The notes beneath the pieces are model-generated. The model was given only the letters and a program-made list of their open reading frames with translations, had not been told where the DNA came from and did no database searches. A program made the position numbers and the translations under genes. 64,000 bases of DNA from JACKEQ01 sp041389565 (GTDB taxonomy: Bacteria; Myxococcota_A; UBA796; GCA-2862545): the NCBI GenBank assembly GCA_041389565.1, contig JAWKRP010000002.1:186001-250000 (forward strand). The letters run 5' to 3'. Below are positions 32,350 through 40,737 of this stretch, piece after piece. Position 1 is the first letter of the stretch. The number at the start of each line of letters is the position of its first letter.

Positions 32350-33348
32350 TCAGGTGCCGAGCTCGGCGCGGAGGCGGGTGAACACGGCGTCGAGCACGAG
32401 GCGGCCGTTCACGTTGACCTCGAGCTGGTCGCGCGCATCGAGCAGGGCGCGCTGCACCTCACCCACACCCGCGGGGAACAGGCGGTGCGACCAGTCGGCG
32501 ACGACGTCCTCGGCATCGGCGTGCAGGAGCGGCCTGCCGGACCCCGAGGCGTAGACGACCACGTCGCGCAAGAGCTCCTCGAGCACCTCGAAGAGCTCGG
32601 TGGCCTCGGGCAGCCAGTCGCTGCGGGCGTTCCCCTTCGTGAGGTTCTGGTCGTGGTCGAACAGGCCCTTGAGGGTACCGGCGCTCGCGATGCGGATCAG
32701 CGTGGACCTCGCCTCGCGGCGCCTCTCGAGGCCCCCATCGGCCAGCGAGAGCGCGCGGCCGGGGCTCCCGAGCGAGAGGCGCGCGCACAGGTCGGCGTCG
32801 GCGACCCCGCGGGCGTCGTGGAGGAACGTGCGGATCTCGTCGACGGGGACGGCTCCGAAGCGCACCCGCTGGCAGCGGCTCACGATGGTGGGGAGCAGCC
32901 GCCGGGCGCTGGTGGTGAGCAGGATGAACCCGGTGCCCTCGGGCGGCTCCTCGAGGGTCTTGAGGAGCGCGTTCGCGGCGGGCTCGAGCATGGCGTCGGC
33001 GGGATCCACCACGATGAACCGACGCTTGCTGTCGAAGCGGTGGTAGCCGGACTTCCGGATCACCTCACGAACGGCGTCGACCCCGATGGTCTGGCTCGCC
33101 TTGGAAGGATCGGGTTCCAGCGTGATGACGTCGGGATGGTTCCCGGCGGCGATCTGGAGGCATCGCGAGCAGCGACCACACGGGCGTTCGGACGCCGTGC
33201 AGTTCACGTACATCGCCAGCCAGTCTGCGACCCGCCTGCGTCCGAGGCCCTCGGGACCTTCGAACAGGTAGGCGTGATGCAGACCGTCGCGATCCGCGGC
33301 CGCCCTCAGCCGCTCCAGGATGGCGGAGTGGCCGAGGATGCGCTCCAC
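32350..33348 (-). CDS. holB: DNA polymerase III subunit delta prime
   Basis: 332 residues, GTG start. Clamp-loader subunit of the replicative polymerase. Clamp-loader AAA+ fold with a P-loop (EGPEGLGRRRV) lacking the Lys-Ser/Thr, as expected of the non-hydrolysing delta prime subunit. Zinc module with Cys50, Cys57, Cys60 and Cys63, NALLKTLEEPP, and SRC in IVSRCQRVRF. It starts three bases after the stop of a small basic protein. Confidence 0.94.
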   Translation of the reverse strand: MERILGHSAILERLRAAADRDGLHHAYLFEGPEGLGRRRVADWLAMYVNCTASERPCGRCSRCLQIAAGNHPDVITLEPDPSKASQTIGVDAVREVIRKSGYHRFDSKRRFIVVDPADAMLEPAANALLKTLEEPPEGTGFILLTTSARRLLPTIVSRCQRVRFGAVPVDEIRTFLHDARGVADADLCARLSLGSPGRALSLADGGLERRREARSTLIRIASAGTLKGLFDHDQNLTKGNARSDWLPEATELFEVLEELLRDVVVYASGSGRPLLHADAEDVVADWSHRLFPAGVGEVQRALLDARDQLEVNVNGRLVLDAVFTRLRAELGT

Positions 33349-33351
33349 GGA

Positions 33352-33525
33352 CTAGCGCTGCTCGGGCTTGAGCTGATCCTTCGGCGCGTTCTTGACCGCG
33401 TCGGCGCTGTGGATCTCGAACACGGGCGTGGTGCCCTTGCTCTGCTCGGCCGCCTTGCGCTCCTTGCCCATCTTCTTGCGACGGAGCTTGCGGCGGAACT
33501 TCGTGATCTTGGTGAGAGTGGCCAT
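33352..33525 (-). CDS. Small basic conserved-type protein
   Basis: 57 residues, opening MATLTKITKFRRKLRRKKMG. The first half is strongly basic (Lys/Arg about 40 percent), the second half neutral with TTPVFEIHS. Size and charge suggest an RNA-, ribosome- or DNA-binding protein. It sits three bases ahead of holB, so the two are very likely cotranscribed. No clear ribosome site precedes the ATG. Function unknown. Confidence 0.65.
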   Translation of the reverse strand: MATLTKITKFRRKLRRKKMGKERKAAEQSKGTTPVFEIHSADAVKNAPKDQLKPEQR

Positions 33526-33625
33526 GGTGTCGATCCCGGCGGTGTACGTTCAGCGCTGGCGGTTGCCCGCGAATCGCTGCAAGCTAGCCGTGCTGGGGGT
33601 GTGCGTCAAACACCCCGGAGGAGAC

Positions 33626-34429
33626 GTGATCATGTGGATGCTGGCGCTCGTCGCGCTCTCGGGCTGCGACGCCCTGAACAAGGCGAAAGACACGATCGAC
33701 GGCCTGCTGGAGCCCGTGGTCGCCGAAGGGATCGTGCTGGGCGTCGAGCCTCCGCAGAGCCAGGAGCTTCAGGATCTCCTCAACGGCTCGGAGTTCGACT
33801 CGGGCACCACGGTCACGCTGTTCATGGCCGACGCGAAAGAGGTCCAGCAGATCGAGAACGCACCGATCCAGGGGGCCGACGTGAGCCTCACCGGTCCCGG
33901 CGTGAACGCCACCGTGTCCGAGGTCGACTCCGGGGTGTACGTGCTCACTCCCGCCGATCAGCCCATCGAGTACGCGTCCGGCGACACCTGGGAGCTCCGC
34001 GTCGTGCGCACGTCCGGCAGCTCCACGGCCACGTCCACCGCGCAGGTGTTGCTGCCCGCACCCGCCGACTTCTCGGCCGAGCTCCCGGCCCAGCACCAGA
34101 ACAACACGCCGATCTCCCTCGACTTCACAGGGCTCGGCTTCGACTCCGCGCTCGTGGTCGTGCTCGACGACGGCGGGAACGTCACGTTCAGCAACGAGCC
34201 GAAGACCATCAAAGAGGTCTACGACTTCACCCACGGAACCACGGCTCTCGGGGTGATCACGATCCCGGGCGAGGCCTTCCCCGACGACGGGGTGTACGCC
34301 GTGGGCGTGGCGGGTCTCGTGAACACCGATCCCGCCGACCTCTCGGAGATGAACACGGGGCTCAGCTCCATCGTGTCGGGGCTCATGAAGATGTACCCCG
34401 TGAGCACGATCCCGATCCCGGTGCCCTGA
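33626..34429 (+). CDS. Predicted lipoprotein with Ig-like strands
   Basis: 267 residues from a GTG four bases after GGAGGAGAC-type sequence; an ATG two codons later (33632) is equally possible. Lipoprotein signal MWMLALVALSGC. Mature region: a short helix, then beta strands with TVTLFMADAKE, GADVSLTGPGVNATVSEVDS (a carboxypeptidase-regulatory-like turn) and a second Ig-like unit near 150-240. No enzyme motif. Converges on the Dam gene. Confidence 0.75.
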   Translation: MIMWMLALVALSGCDALNKAKDTIDGLLEPVVAEGIVLGVEPPQSQELQDLLNGSEFDSGTTVTLFMADAKEVQQIENAPIQGADVSLTGPGVNATVSEVDSGVYVLTPADQPIEYASGDTWELRVVRTSGSSTATSTAQVLLPAPADFSAELPAQHQNNTPISLDFTGLGFDSALVVVLDDGGNVTFSNEPKTIKEVYDFTHGTTALGVITIPGEAFPDDGVYAVGVAGLVNTDPADLSEMNTGLSSIVSGLMKMYPVSTIPIPVP

Positions 34430-34438
34430 GGTCCGGGA

Positions 34439-34462
34439 ACGAGGTCCGCATTCAGACCTCGT
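34439..34462. terminator. Bidirectional stem-loop ACGAGGTC / GACCTCGT
   Basis: Eight-bp perfect stem with an eight-base loop, flanked by GTCC and GGAC that could lengthen it, centred between converging genes that end at 34429 and 34469. Confidence 0.55.
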
Positions 34463-34468
34463 CGGGGA

Positions 34469-35314
34469 CTACGCGGCGACCGGACCGATCGCGGCGATCA
34501 CCTCGGACACCGCCGCACGGTTGGTGCCGTTGCGGGAGATGGCCCGGGAGACCTCGGGGGTGGCGACGAACCTGAAGCCGTGCGCGCGCGGGTAGATCCG
34601 GGTGCGCACGAGCGGCGTGTCGTGGTTCGACAGCACCACCTGGGCTCCGCGGCCTGCGGCTTCGCGCGAGGCCGAGGCGAGCGCGAGCTGCTCGGTGAGA
34701 CCGAACGGCGCCTTGGAGTACGACGTGAAGTTCGCGGTCGCCGAGAGCGGCACGTACGGGGGATCGCAGTACACCTGGTCGCCGCGTCCCGCACGCGCCA
34801 GAGCGGTGCGGAAGTCGTCGGCGGACAGGTGTACACCACGCAGGAGCTCGCTGACGCCGCGGAAGTGCGCTTCCGACGGCATGCTGACGTGCTTGTAGCG
34901 CCCGATGGGCACGTTGAAGCCGCCGCTCTGGTTCTCGCGGTACAGGCCGTTGAAGCCGGCACGATTGAGCCAGAGGAAGCGGGCTGCGTGGGCAGGCCCC
35001 TTGTGGGGACCTTCGTTGAAAGCCGCGCGGACTTCGTAGTACCGCTCCTTCCAGTCGTCGTAGGGCATCGCTTCGAGCTCGGCGAGCACATCGTCCACGT
35101 GGTCCCGGATTGCGGCGTGGACGGCGATGAGCTTGTGGTTGACGTCGGTCAGGACGGCGTCGCCGATCTCGCCTCGGTGCAGGCGGTAGAGGGCGACGGC
35201 GGCGGCTCCGGCGAACGGCTCCAGGTAGGTGCCGCTGCATGGACCTGTGAACGCAGCACAGATCCGAGGGGCCAGGCGGGCTTTGCCGCCGGCCCACTTC
35301 AGGACGGGCTTCAT
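34469..35314 (-). CDS. dam: D12-class DNA adenine methyltransferase (Dam-like)
   Basis: 281 residues. Methylates adenine N6, typically in GATC. Motif I KWAGGK at 6-11, EPFAG at 32-36, and the catalytic DPPY at 184-187 are in the order of alpha-group D12 enzymes. No restriction endonuclease gene is adjacent, so it appears to be an orphan. Its upstream region is far more AT-rich than the rest of the window and begins with a dense G-tract, which may mean recent transfer. Recognition sequence is inferred from family only. Confidence 0.92.
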   Translation of the reverse strand: MKPVLKWAGGKARLAPRICAAFTGPCSGTYLEPFAGAAAVALYRLHRGEIGDAVLTDVNHKLIAVHAAIRDHVDDVLAELEAMPYDDWKERYYEVRAAFNEGPHKGPAHAARFLWLNRAGFNGLYRENQSGGFNVPIGRYKHVSMPSEAHFRGVSELLRGVHLSADDFRTALARAGRGDQVYCDPPYVPLSATANFTSYSKAPFGLTEQLALASASREAAGRGAQVVLSNHDTPLVRTRIYPRAHGFRFVATPEVSRAISRNGTNRAAVSEVIAAIGPVAA

Positions 35315-35627
35315 GGGGACTCGGGGGGAGGGAGGGGAGGGGGAGGGACGGAAGGGGGGAGAGAACCGGGGGGGTGTCCGGGGAGGACAGGAGCAATTTC
35401 CTGCGTCGCAGCAGCGATGTCAACTCATTCAAGTATTGACGAACTCAGGAATCCTGCTGACACGGAGGAGAAAAATAGCCTTTCGTGTGTGATATCCGAT
35501 GCATCGATGGATGTTGACAACCCTTGAAAAATCACATGAAGAAATTCCCGAGGGACCCGCGCGTTCGTAGGGGTGGGGAGCGCGTCCCGGCTCCGTCGCG
35601 CTATGAGGACCCTCCTCGGAGGTTCCG
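35315..35627. other. Gene-free stretch: G-tract plus AT-rich segment
   Basis: 35315-35390 is dominated by G runs on the plus strand (several of four to seven G), so the dam leader would be C-rich RNA and the DNA could form a quadruplex. 35395-35540 is notably AT-rich for this genome and has a CGATGCATCG palindrome at 35497-35506. On the minus strand TTGTCA and GATATC 18 bases apart could be the dam promoter. A 36-codon frame (35417-35527) is open but lacks a ribosome site. Confidence 0.6.
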
Positions 35628-36209
35628 ATGCGTCAGACCTGGATCCCCCTCGTCATCGTGGCGGGTGTCGCTGTCCTCCTCGCCTTCCTGGTCCTGGTCC
35701 CCCTCACGATGGGCTCGGGAATCGGGGGGCCGGTCGCCGACGAGGGCCGCAAGCCGGTCGACCCCGTCCCGGTGGGCGAAGCGCCCCCGCCGAGGCCCCT
35801 GATCGGTCGTCCGGGCGTGGAACCCGGAGCCGCGCCGACCACCATGCGCACGGGCGAGACGACGGAGGTGAACGCCCATGCTGCCGAGGGTGTGGAGCGT
35901 CGCGCGAAGCCGGATGCCGTGGCCGCGGGCAAGGCGTCTGCCCCGTGGAGCCTCGTGCGCCGCACCATCCTCGACCACACCGACGAAGAGTCCGAGAAGT
36001 TCAAGGAAGAGGCCGCGCAGATCATCGCCGACCTGCGCCAGCTCCGCCGCGACCCCGACTCCGTCGACTTCGCTGCGCTGGAGCAGCGCCAGAAAGACCT
36101 CGAGCAGCGCATCCGCGCGTCCCAGCACGGTGGGAACCCCACCATCGGGGGCGCGCTCGACCGCCTCGACACCATCTACGACGAGTACCACCAGGCATCG
36201 GAGGAATGA
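35628..36209 (+). CDS. Single-pass membrane protein with C-terminal coiled coil
   Basis: 193 residues, ATG with CGGAGG six bases upstream. Residues 6-30 are a membrane segment, 35-95 a Pro/Gly/Ala-rich linker, and 105-190 a strongly charged helix (EESEKFKEEAAQIIADLRQL and ALEQRQKDLEQRI) likely to form a coiled coil. Its stop overlaps the ATGATG start of the thiolase gene, so the two are coupled. No family recognised. Confidence 0.78.
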   Translation: MRQTWIPLVIVAGVAVLLAFLVLVPLTMGSGIGGPVADEGRKPVDPVPVGEAPPPRPLIGRPGVEPGAAPTTMRTGETTEVNAHAAEGVERRAKPDAVAAGKASAPWSLVRRTILDHTDEESEKFKEEAAQIIADLRQLRRDPDSVDFAALEQRQKDLEQRIRASQHGGNPTIGGALDRLDTIYDEYHQASEE

Positions 36210-37468
36210 TGTCCAGCAAACGCCGTGTGTTCGTGATCGGCGGCCACACCACGCCCTTCATCGGGAAGAACCACCCCGACTTCATCTGGAAGCGGCACCC
36301 GGACTTCGGGAAGCGCGAGAACCCCACGCTCGAGGAGTACATCTCCACGGCCGTGAACGGCGCCCTCACGGCGACTGGCGTGGATGCCGCGCGGATCGAC
36401 AAGGCCTGGATCGGCAACTTCGTGGGTGAGCTGTTCTCGAACCAGGGGCACCTCGGGGCCGCTGTGGTCGGCGCGAACCCGGGCCTGATGTTCAAGCCCG
36501 TGATGCGGGTCGAGGGGGCGTGTGCGTCCGGCGGGCTCGCGTTCGCCTCCGCAGTCGACGCGATCCGTGCCGGCAGCGACATCACGCTCGTGGCCGGGGC
36601 CGAGGTGCAGACCACCGCGAGCGCCCGTCAGGGCGGCGACTATCTGGCGCGTGCGTCCCACTACGCGCGTCAGCGTGGGCTCGACGACTTCACGTTCCCG
36701 GCCCTGTTCGGCTGGCGCACGAAGCACTACCGCGAGAAGTTCGGCGTCACCGAGGAAGACATCGGGCGCGTCGCCGTGAAGGCATACGGCAACGCCAACA
36801 AGAACCCACTCGCGCACATGCAGGCGGTGACGATGGACCTCGAGACCGCCTCGAAGGCCGGCGACCGCAACCCCACGTTCCTGTCGAACGAGGAGTTCCA
36901 CCCGTACATCAAGATGTCCGATTGCTCGCAGGTGTCCGACGGCGCGTCCGCGATGATCGTCGTGAGCGAGGCCGGCCTGAAGGCGCTCGGAAAGTCGGAG
37001 TCCGACGCCATCGAGCTCGTCGGGATCGCGCACACCACGGGCAACCTGTACGAAGACGGCGACCCCACGGTGATGAACACCACTCGCGTCGCTGCCGAGC
37101 GCGTGTACGCCGAGGCGGGCATCCGTCCGAACGACGTGCAGATCGCCGAGGTGCACGACTGCTTCACGGTCACCGAGCTGCTGATGTACGAAGCGCTCGG
37201 CTGGGCGGACGCCGGTCAGGGCGCCGCGCTCGTTCGCGAGGGGCGCACCGACATCGGTGGCGACATCCCCGTGAACACCGGTGGCGGGCTCGTCGGGTTC
37301 GGCCACCCCGTGGGTGCGACCGGCGTGAAGCAGGTGCTCGAGATCTTCCGCCAGATGAAGGGCCAGTGCGGCGACTACCAGGTGCCGAACGCCCCGTCCG
37401 TCGGGCTCACGGCGAACATGGGCGGCAACGACAAGACGGTCGTGGCTTCGGTGTTCCGCAACCTCTGA
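36209..37468 (+). CDS. Thiolase family acetyl-CoA acetyltransferase (SCP2-thiolase type)
   Basis: 419 residues. The ATG at 36209 has GGAGG at four bases; an ATG one codon earlier is too close to it. Active-site Cys105 in VEGACASGG, HDCF near 308 (instead of NEAF, as in SCP2-type thiolases), and GHPVGATG near 360. These enzymes cleave or condense acyl-CoA in degradation of branched or sterol side chains or in ketogenic steps. C-terminus ends in a second Cys-free ANMGGND motif. Terminator follows. Confidence 0.9.
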   Translation: MSSKRRVFVIGGHTTPFIGKNHPDFIWKRHPDFGKRENPTLEEYISTAVNGALTATGVDAARIDKAWIGNFVGELFSNQGHLGAAVVGANPGLMFKPVMRVEGACASGGLAFASAVDAIRAGSDITLVAGAEVQTTASARQGGDYLARASHYARQRGLDDFTFPALFGWRTKHYREKFGVTEEDIGRVAVKAYGNANKNPLAHMQAVTMDLETASKAGDRNPTFLSNEEFHPYIKMSDCSQVSDGASAMIVVSEAGLKALGKSESDAIELVGIAHTTGNLYEDGDPTVMNTTRVAAERVYAEAGIRPNDVQIAEVHDCFTVTELLMYEALGWADAGQGAALVREGRTDIGGDIPVNTGGGLVGFGHPVGATGVKQVLEIFRQMKGQCGDYQVPNAPSVGLTANMGGNDKTVVASVFRNL

Positions 37469-37488
37469 ACCGCAGGTACACACGAACA

Positions 37489-37523
37489 GGGGGTCCCCGC
37501 GCGGTCGTCGCTCGGGGACCCCC
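37489..37523 (+). terminator. Rho-independent terminator after the thiolase gene
   Basis: Perfect 11-bp stem GGGGGTCCCCG / CGGGGACCCCC with a 13-base loop, then TTCTTCGT. Strongest terminator-like hairpin in the window; it separates converging genes. Confidence 0.85.
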
Positions 37524-37566
37524 TTCTTCGTGGACGCATGGGACCGCTGCCGTACAGCGGCACCGC

Positions 37567-39414
37567 TCACTCGGCCCGGAGCTCTCCGGGCATCAGCGCG
37601 ACGGCACCGTCTGCGAGCATCGCCTCGAGCATCCGCAGGTGCTCGACGTGCGGCTCGGCGGCCTGCTGGGCCACCGGGGACAGCCCCATGTCGACGTGGA
37701 CGGTGGGTGCCGACGCGTTCTGGAGGTCTTCGAGGAGCAGCTCGATGAGCTCCTTCTGGCGCGGCCACGAGGTGGTTCCCCAGGTGCCTTCCTCGAGCTT
37801 CGCGAGCTCCACGGCCTTCGCCACCGCGGTGTCGAGCCCACCGAGCTCGTCGACGAGCCCCCGCTCGAGCGCCTGACGACCGGTCCACACCCGGCCCTGC
37901 GCCACGGCATGCACCGCGTCGCGCTCCATGTGGCGCCCTTCGCCGACCTTTCCGAGGAAGATCTCGTAGAAGTCGCTGAGGAAGGCCCGGTAGGTCTCGC
38001 GACCCTCGTCCGAGAACCCGGTGCTCGCGGAGAACAGGTCGGACAGCTCACCGCGCTTGAAGTCGGCCTGGGTCATTCCGAGCTTCTCGTAGAGCCCGCC
38101 CAGGTTGAGCTTTCCGCCGAACACCCCGATGGATCCGGTGATGGTGCCGGGCTGGGCGACGACCCAGTCTGCGGGCGCGCTGATGTAGTACCCGCCACTC
38201 GCGGCGTAGTCGGCCATCGACACGACCACCGGCAGACCGTCGGCCTTCGCGAGCTGGATCTCGCGCCACATCATGTCGGACGCCAGACCCGACCCGCCCG
38301 GGCTGTTCACCCGGATGACCACGGCCTTGACGCTGTCGTCCTTGCGGATGTCGCGCATCCACTTCCGGAACGTGCGATCGGCGAGCACCTGGCTGCCGAA
38401 CAGGCCGCCGTCGGCTTCCCCCGACATGATGGGGCCGTCGGCGTACACGACGGCGACCTTGGAGTCCTGCGCCGCGTTCTTCGCGCGGATGCTCTTCACG
38501 ACCTCGCCCACGGGCGTGAACCGGTCTTTCACGGCTTCGGTGAGCTCCTCGGGGATGGGCTCGGAGAGGCTGTCGACCCAGTCGTCCTTCTCGCACTCGT
38601 GGATGCGCGCGATGACGGCGTCTTCGAACGCCAGCACGTCGACGAGCCCACGATCCCGGGCCGCGATCGGGCTCATCGGGGGATGGTCGATCAGATCGCG
38701 CGCCGCAGCTTCCGAGAGCCCGCGACCCTTCGCGACGCCGTCGACCAGCTGCACGTACAGGTCGTCGAGGAGGTAGTTCAGCGCTTCGGCCGCGGAGTCG
38801 GAGGGACCGGTGCGCTCGTACGGCTCGATGGCGCTCTTGAAGTCGCCGACGTGCTCGAACTCGGCGTCGACCCCGAGCTTCTCGAACGTACCGGCGTAGT
38901 AGGTGATCGACGTCGCGAGCCCGTTCACCATGCTGAGGCCCGTGGGCGCGAGCACGACGCGCGTGCACCCCGAAGCGAGGTAGTACCCGCCGTCGTCGAT
39001 GACCTCCGCGTACGCCACGCAGGGCTTGCCCGCGGCTCGGAACGCATCGATGGCCGTGCGGAGCTCCTGCAGCCCGCCCCAGCCCGCCGACGGCATGTCG
39101 AGGTGCAGGTACATGCCCTGGATCCGGTCGTCGGTGCTGGCATCGCGGATGGCCGCCGCGACCTCGACGAGCGTGGGCTTCACCTTGTTCGGGTCGGCGA
39201 AGAGGGCGGGTGGAGGCGGGCTCTCGCTGAGCGGACCGCTGAGGTCGACGCGCAGATAGCTCTCTTCGCCGATCTCACCGGTGTCGACGCTGGTGACCAT
39301 GTAGAAGACGAACGCCAGCGAGCCCGCGAACACGAGCAGGCCGAGGACGCTGATCGCGAGCAGGATTCGGGTGGCGCTGCTGTTCCGTTTCGGCGGCGCT
39401 TTCGCGTTTGCCAT
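37567..39414 (-). CDS. sppA: Signal peptide peptidase SppA, 67-kDa type
   Basis: 615 residues. Membrane-bound protease that degrades cleaved signal peptides. One N-terminal membrane segment (16-40), then two tandem S49 domains as in E. coli SppA: catalytic Lys193 in GDFKSAIEPYE from the first, nucleophile Ser406 in ADYAASGGYY from the second. RVNSPGGSG and GTITGSIGVFGG are conserved. The ribosome site lies inside a 7-bp leader hairpin (39419-39438), so translation may be controlled. Confidence 0.95.
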   Translation of the reverse strand: MANAKAPPKRNSSATRILLAISVLGLLVFAGSLAFVFYMVTSVDTGEIGEESYLRVDLSGPLSESPPPPALFADPNKVKPTLVEVAAAIRDASTDDRIQGMYLHLDMPSAGWGGLQELRTAIDAFRAAGKPCVAYAEVIDDGGYYLASGCTRVVLAPTGLSMVNGLATSITYYAGTFEKLGVDAEFEHVGDFKSAIEPYERTGPSDSAAEALNYLLDDLYVQLVDGVAKGRGLSEAAARDLIDHPPMSPIAARDRGLVDVLAFEDAVIARIHECEKDDWVDSLSEPIPEELTEAVKDRFTPVGEVVKSIRAKNAAQDSKVAVVYADGPIMSGEADGGLFGSQVLADRTFRKWMRDIRKDDSVKAVVIRVNSPGGSGLASDMMWREIQLAKADGLPVVVSMADYAASGGYYISAPADWVVAQPGTITGSIGVFGGKLNLGGLYEKLGMTQADFKRGELSDLFSASTGFSDEGRETYRAFLSDFYEIFLGKVGEGRHMERDAVHAVAQGRVWTGRQALERGLVDELGGLDTAVAKAVELAKLEEGTWGTTSWPRQKELIELLLEDLQNASAPTVHVDMGLSPVAQQAAEPHVEHLRMLEAMLADGAVALMPGELRAE

Positions 39415-39418
39415 GGTC

Positions 39419-39438
39419 GAACCTCCGGGCAGAGGTTC
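39419..39438 (-). promoter_or_regulatory. Leader hairpin that covers the sppA ribosome site
   Basis: On the minus strand: GAACCTC, TGCCCG, GAGGTTC, then GACC and the ATG. The 3' arm contains the GGAGG ribosome site. A perfect 7-bp pairing would block initiation. Confidence 0.5.
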
Positions 39439-39469
39439 TATGCACCCGGCGCCACCGGGACCAGCACGC

Positions 39470-40600
39470 TCAGTCTTCCTTCTTGTCGGCCGGCTCGAGG
39501 GGCGGACGACACGTGAGCGCGCCTGCCCGCATGCCGCAGGAGTACTTGCCCGGGTAGACCACCGGAACCTTGCCGGTGAGCTCGACTCCGTCGACCACCG
39601 CCTTCAGCTCGCAGATGCCGGCCTTGAAGTTGCGCACGTAGCACGAGGGCGCGCACGCCTTCAGCTCCTGGTCGCGGCAGCGCACGGACTGGCTGCCCCC
39701 TTCGCGGAACACGAACTTCGCCGACCAGACCTCGCTGTCGGGGAACGAAGAGACGGCATCCGGGATCGGCGCCGTGGTGGTGCTGGGATCCGTGGCGCCG
39801 CTGTTCTTCACGCCCGCCGCCAGGACGGTCTCGCGCGCGAGCTCTGCGGGCGCACGCACCGGGATCTGCCCGAGCGGGCTGATGCGCGCGACCAGGTAGT
39901 CTTCGAGCTCGCCCAGCGTGACGTAGCCATCCTTGTTCTTGTCGGACGCGCCCCCGATGGCGTCGGCGAACACGGTTCCGAACGCGCCGTCCTTCGCGGG
40001 GCTGTCGGCCTGGGAGCTGCTGATCACCGCCACGTTCGAGGCGAGCTTCGGCCACTGGTTGGCCGCGGGACCGAAGAAGTACACGCCATCGAGCTGGTTG
40101 CGGTGGATCGCATCCGTGACGATCAGTGTGGTGCCCGCCTGCGCCCACGTGGACAGGTCGGTCACGAACTCGCCGAGCTCGAGGCCCGAGTTGGCGGCGT
40201 CTTCGAGGGACGAGTCGAAGACGAGCAGGGCGGGCTCGTCGAGATCCGCGCCGACACCGTGGCCCACGAAGTAGAGCAGGAACACGTCGTTCGGGCCGAG
40301 CAGCTGCGCCACCTCGGTGCGCAGGAGGTCGCGCACGTTCTCGCGCGTGGCCTCGCCGTCGGCGACCAGGAAGGTGTGCGTGTAGTGCGCGTCGGCCTTC
40401 AGCTTCTTGTGCACCACCGCGGCATCCGAGCGCGCGAAGTCGAGCTCGACGGCATCGGGCAGGGTGTCGTAGCTCGACAGCCCGATCACCACGGCCACGT
40501 AGTTCGCGCCTTCGGGCGGGGGCACGGGAGGCCCGTCAGCAGGGGCGTTCTGGGCGAGGGCTCCTGCGCAGAGCGTCGCGGTCAGAGCGTGGATCAGCAT
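39470..40600 (-). CDS. Exported caspase-fold (C14-like) protein lacking the catalytic Cys
   Basis: 376 residues, ATG with GGAG six bases upstream. Signal peptide MLIHALTATLCAGALA. Residues 33-240 follow the bacterial caspase fold: YVAVVIGLSSYD, catalytic His114 in YFVGHGVG, and the strand TTLIVTDAIHRN where the Cys normally found in DAC is Ile165. DKNKDGYVTLGEL at 220-232 fits an EF-hand calcium site, common in this family. The C-terminal 120 residues have seven Cys and no known domain. Likely a non-proteolytic, periplasmic or surface binding protein. Divergent from a subtilase. Confidence 0.83.
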   Translation of the reverse strand: MLIHALTATLCAGALAQNAPADGPPVPPPEGANYVAVVIGLSSYDTLPDAVELDFARSDAAVVHKKLKADAHYTHTFLVADGEATRENVRDLLRTEVAQLLGPNDVFLLYFVGHGVGADLDEPALLVFDSSLEDAANSGLELGEFVTDLSTWAQAGTTLIVTDAIHRNQLDGVYFFGPAANQWPKLASNVAVISSSQADSPAKDGAFGTVFADAIGGASDKNKDGYVTLGELEDYLVARISPLGQIPVRAPAELARETVLAAGVKNSGATDPSTTTAPIPDAVSSFPDSEVWSAKFVFREGGSQSVRCRDQELKACAPSCYVRNFKAGICELKAVVDGVELTGKVPVVYPGKYSCGMRAGALTCRPPLEPADKKED

Positions 40601-40674
40601 GCGGTCTCCGTCGATGCGCCCGGAACATATCAAACCCTCCCGTTCCAGCGAGCTACGTTGTACGCAGGACCCCA

Positions 40675-40689
40675 GGTTCCGGTGGAACC
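40675..40689. promoter_or_regulatory. Inverted repeat GGTTCC-GGT-GGAACC
   Basis: Six-bp perfect arms in the 137-bp divergent region between the caspase-fold and subtilase genes; placed between the TTGTACG-like element (40658) and the subtilase ribosome site. Possible shared operator. Confidence 0.35.
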
Positions 40690-40737
40690 GCTGCAATGAT
40701 CCGGGGTCTGATCCCGTACCCCCTTGCAGGAGGTCCA

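Noticed and set aside
34469..35314. Restriction-modification system around the Dam-like gene
   Set aside because: No endonuclease or specificity gene lies on either side; neighbours are a lipoprotein and a coiled-coil membrane protein.
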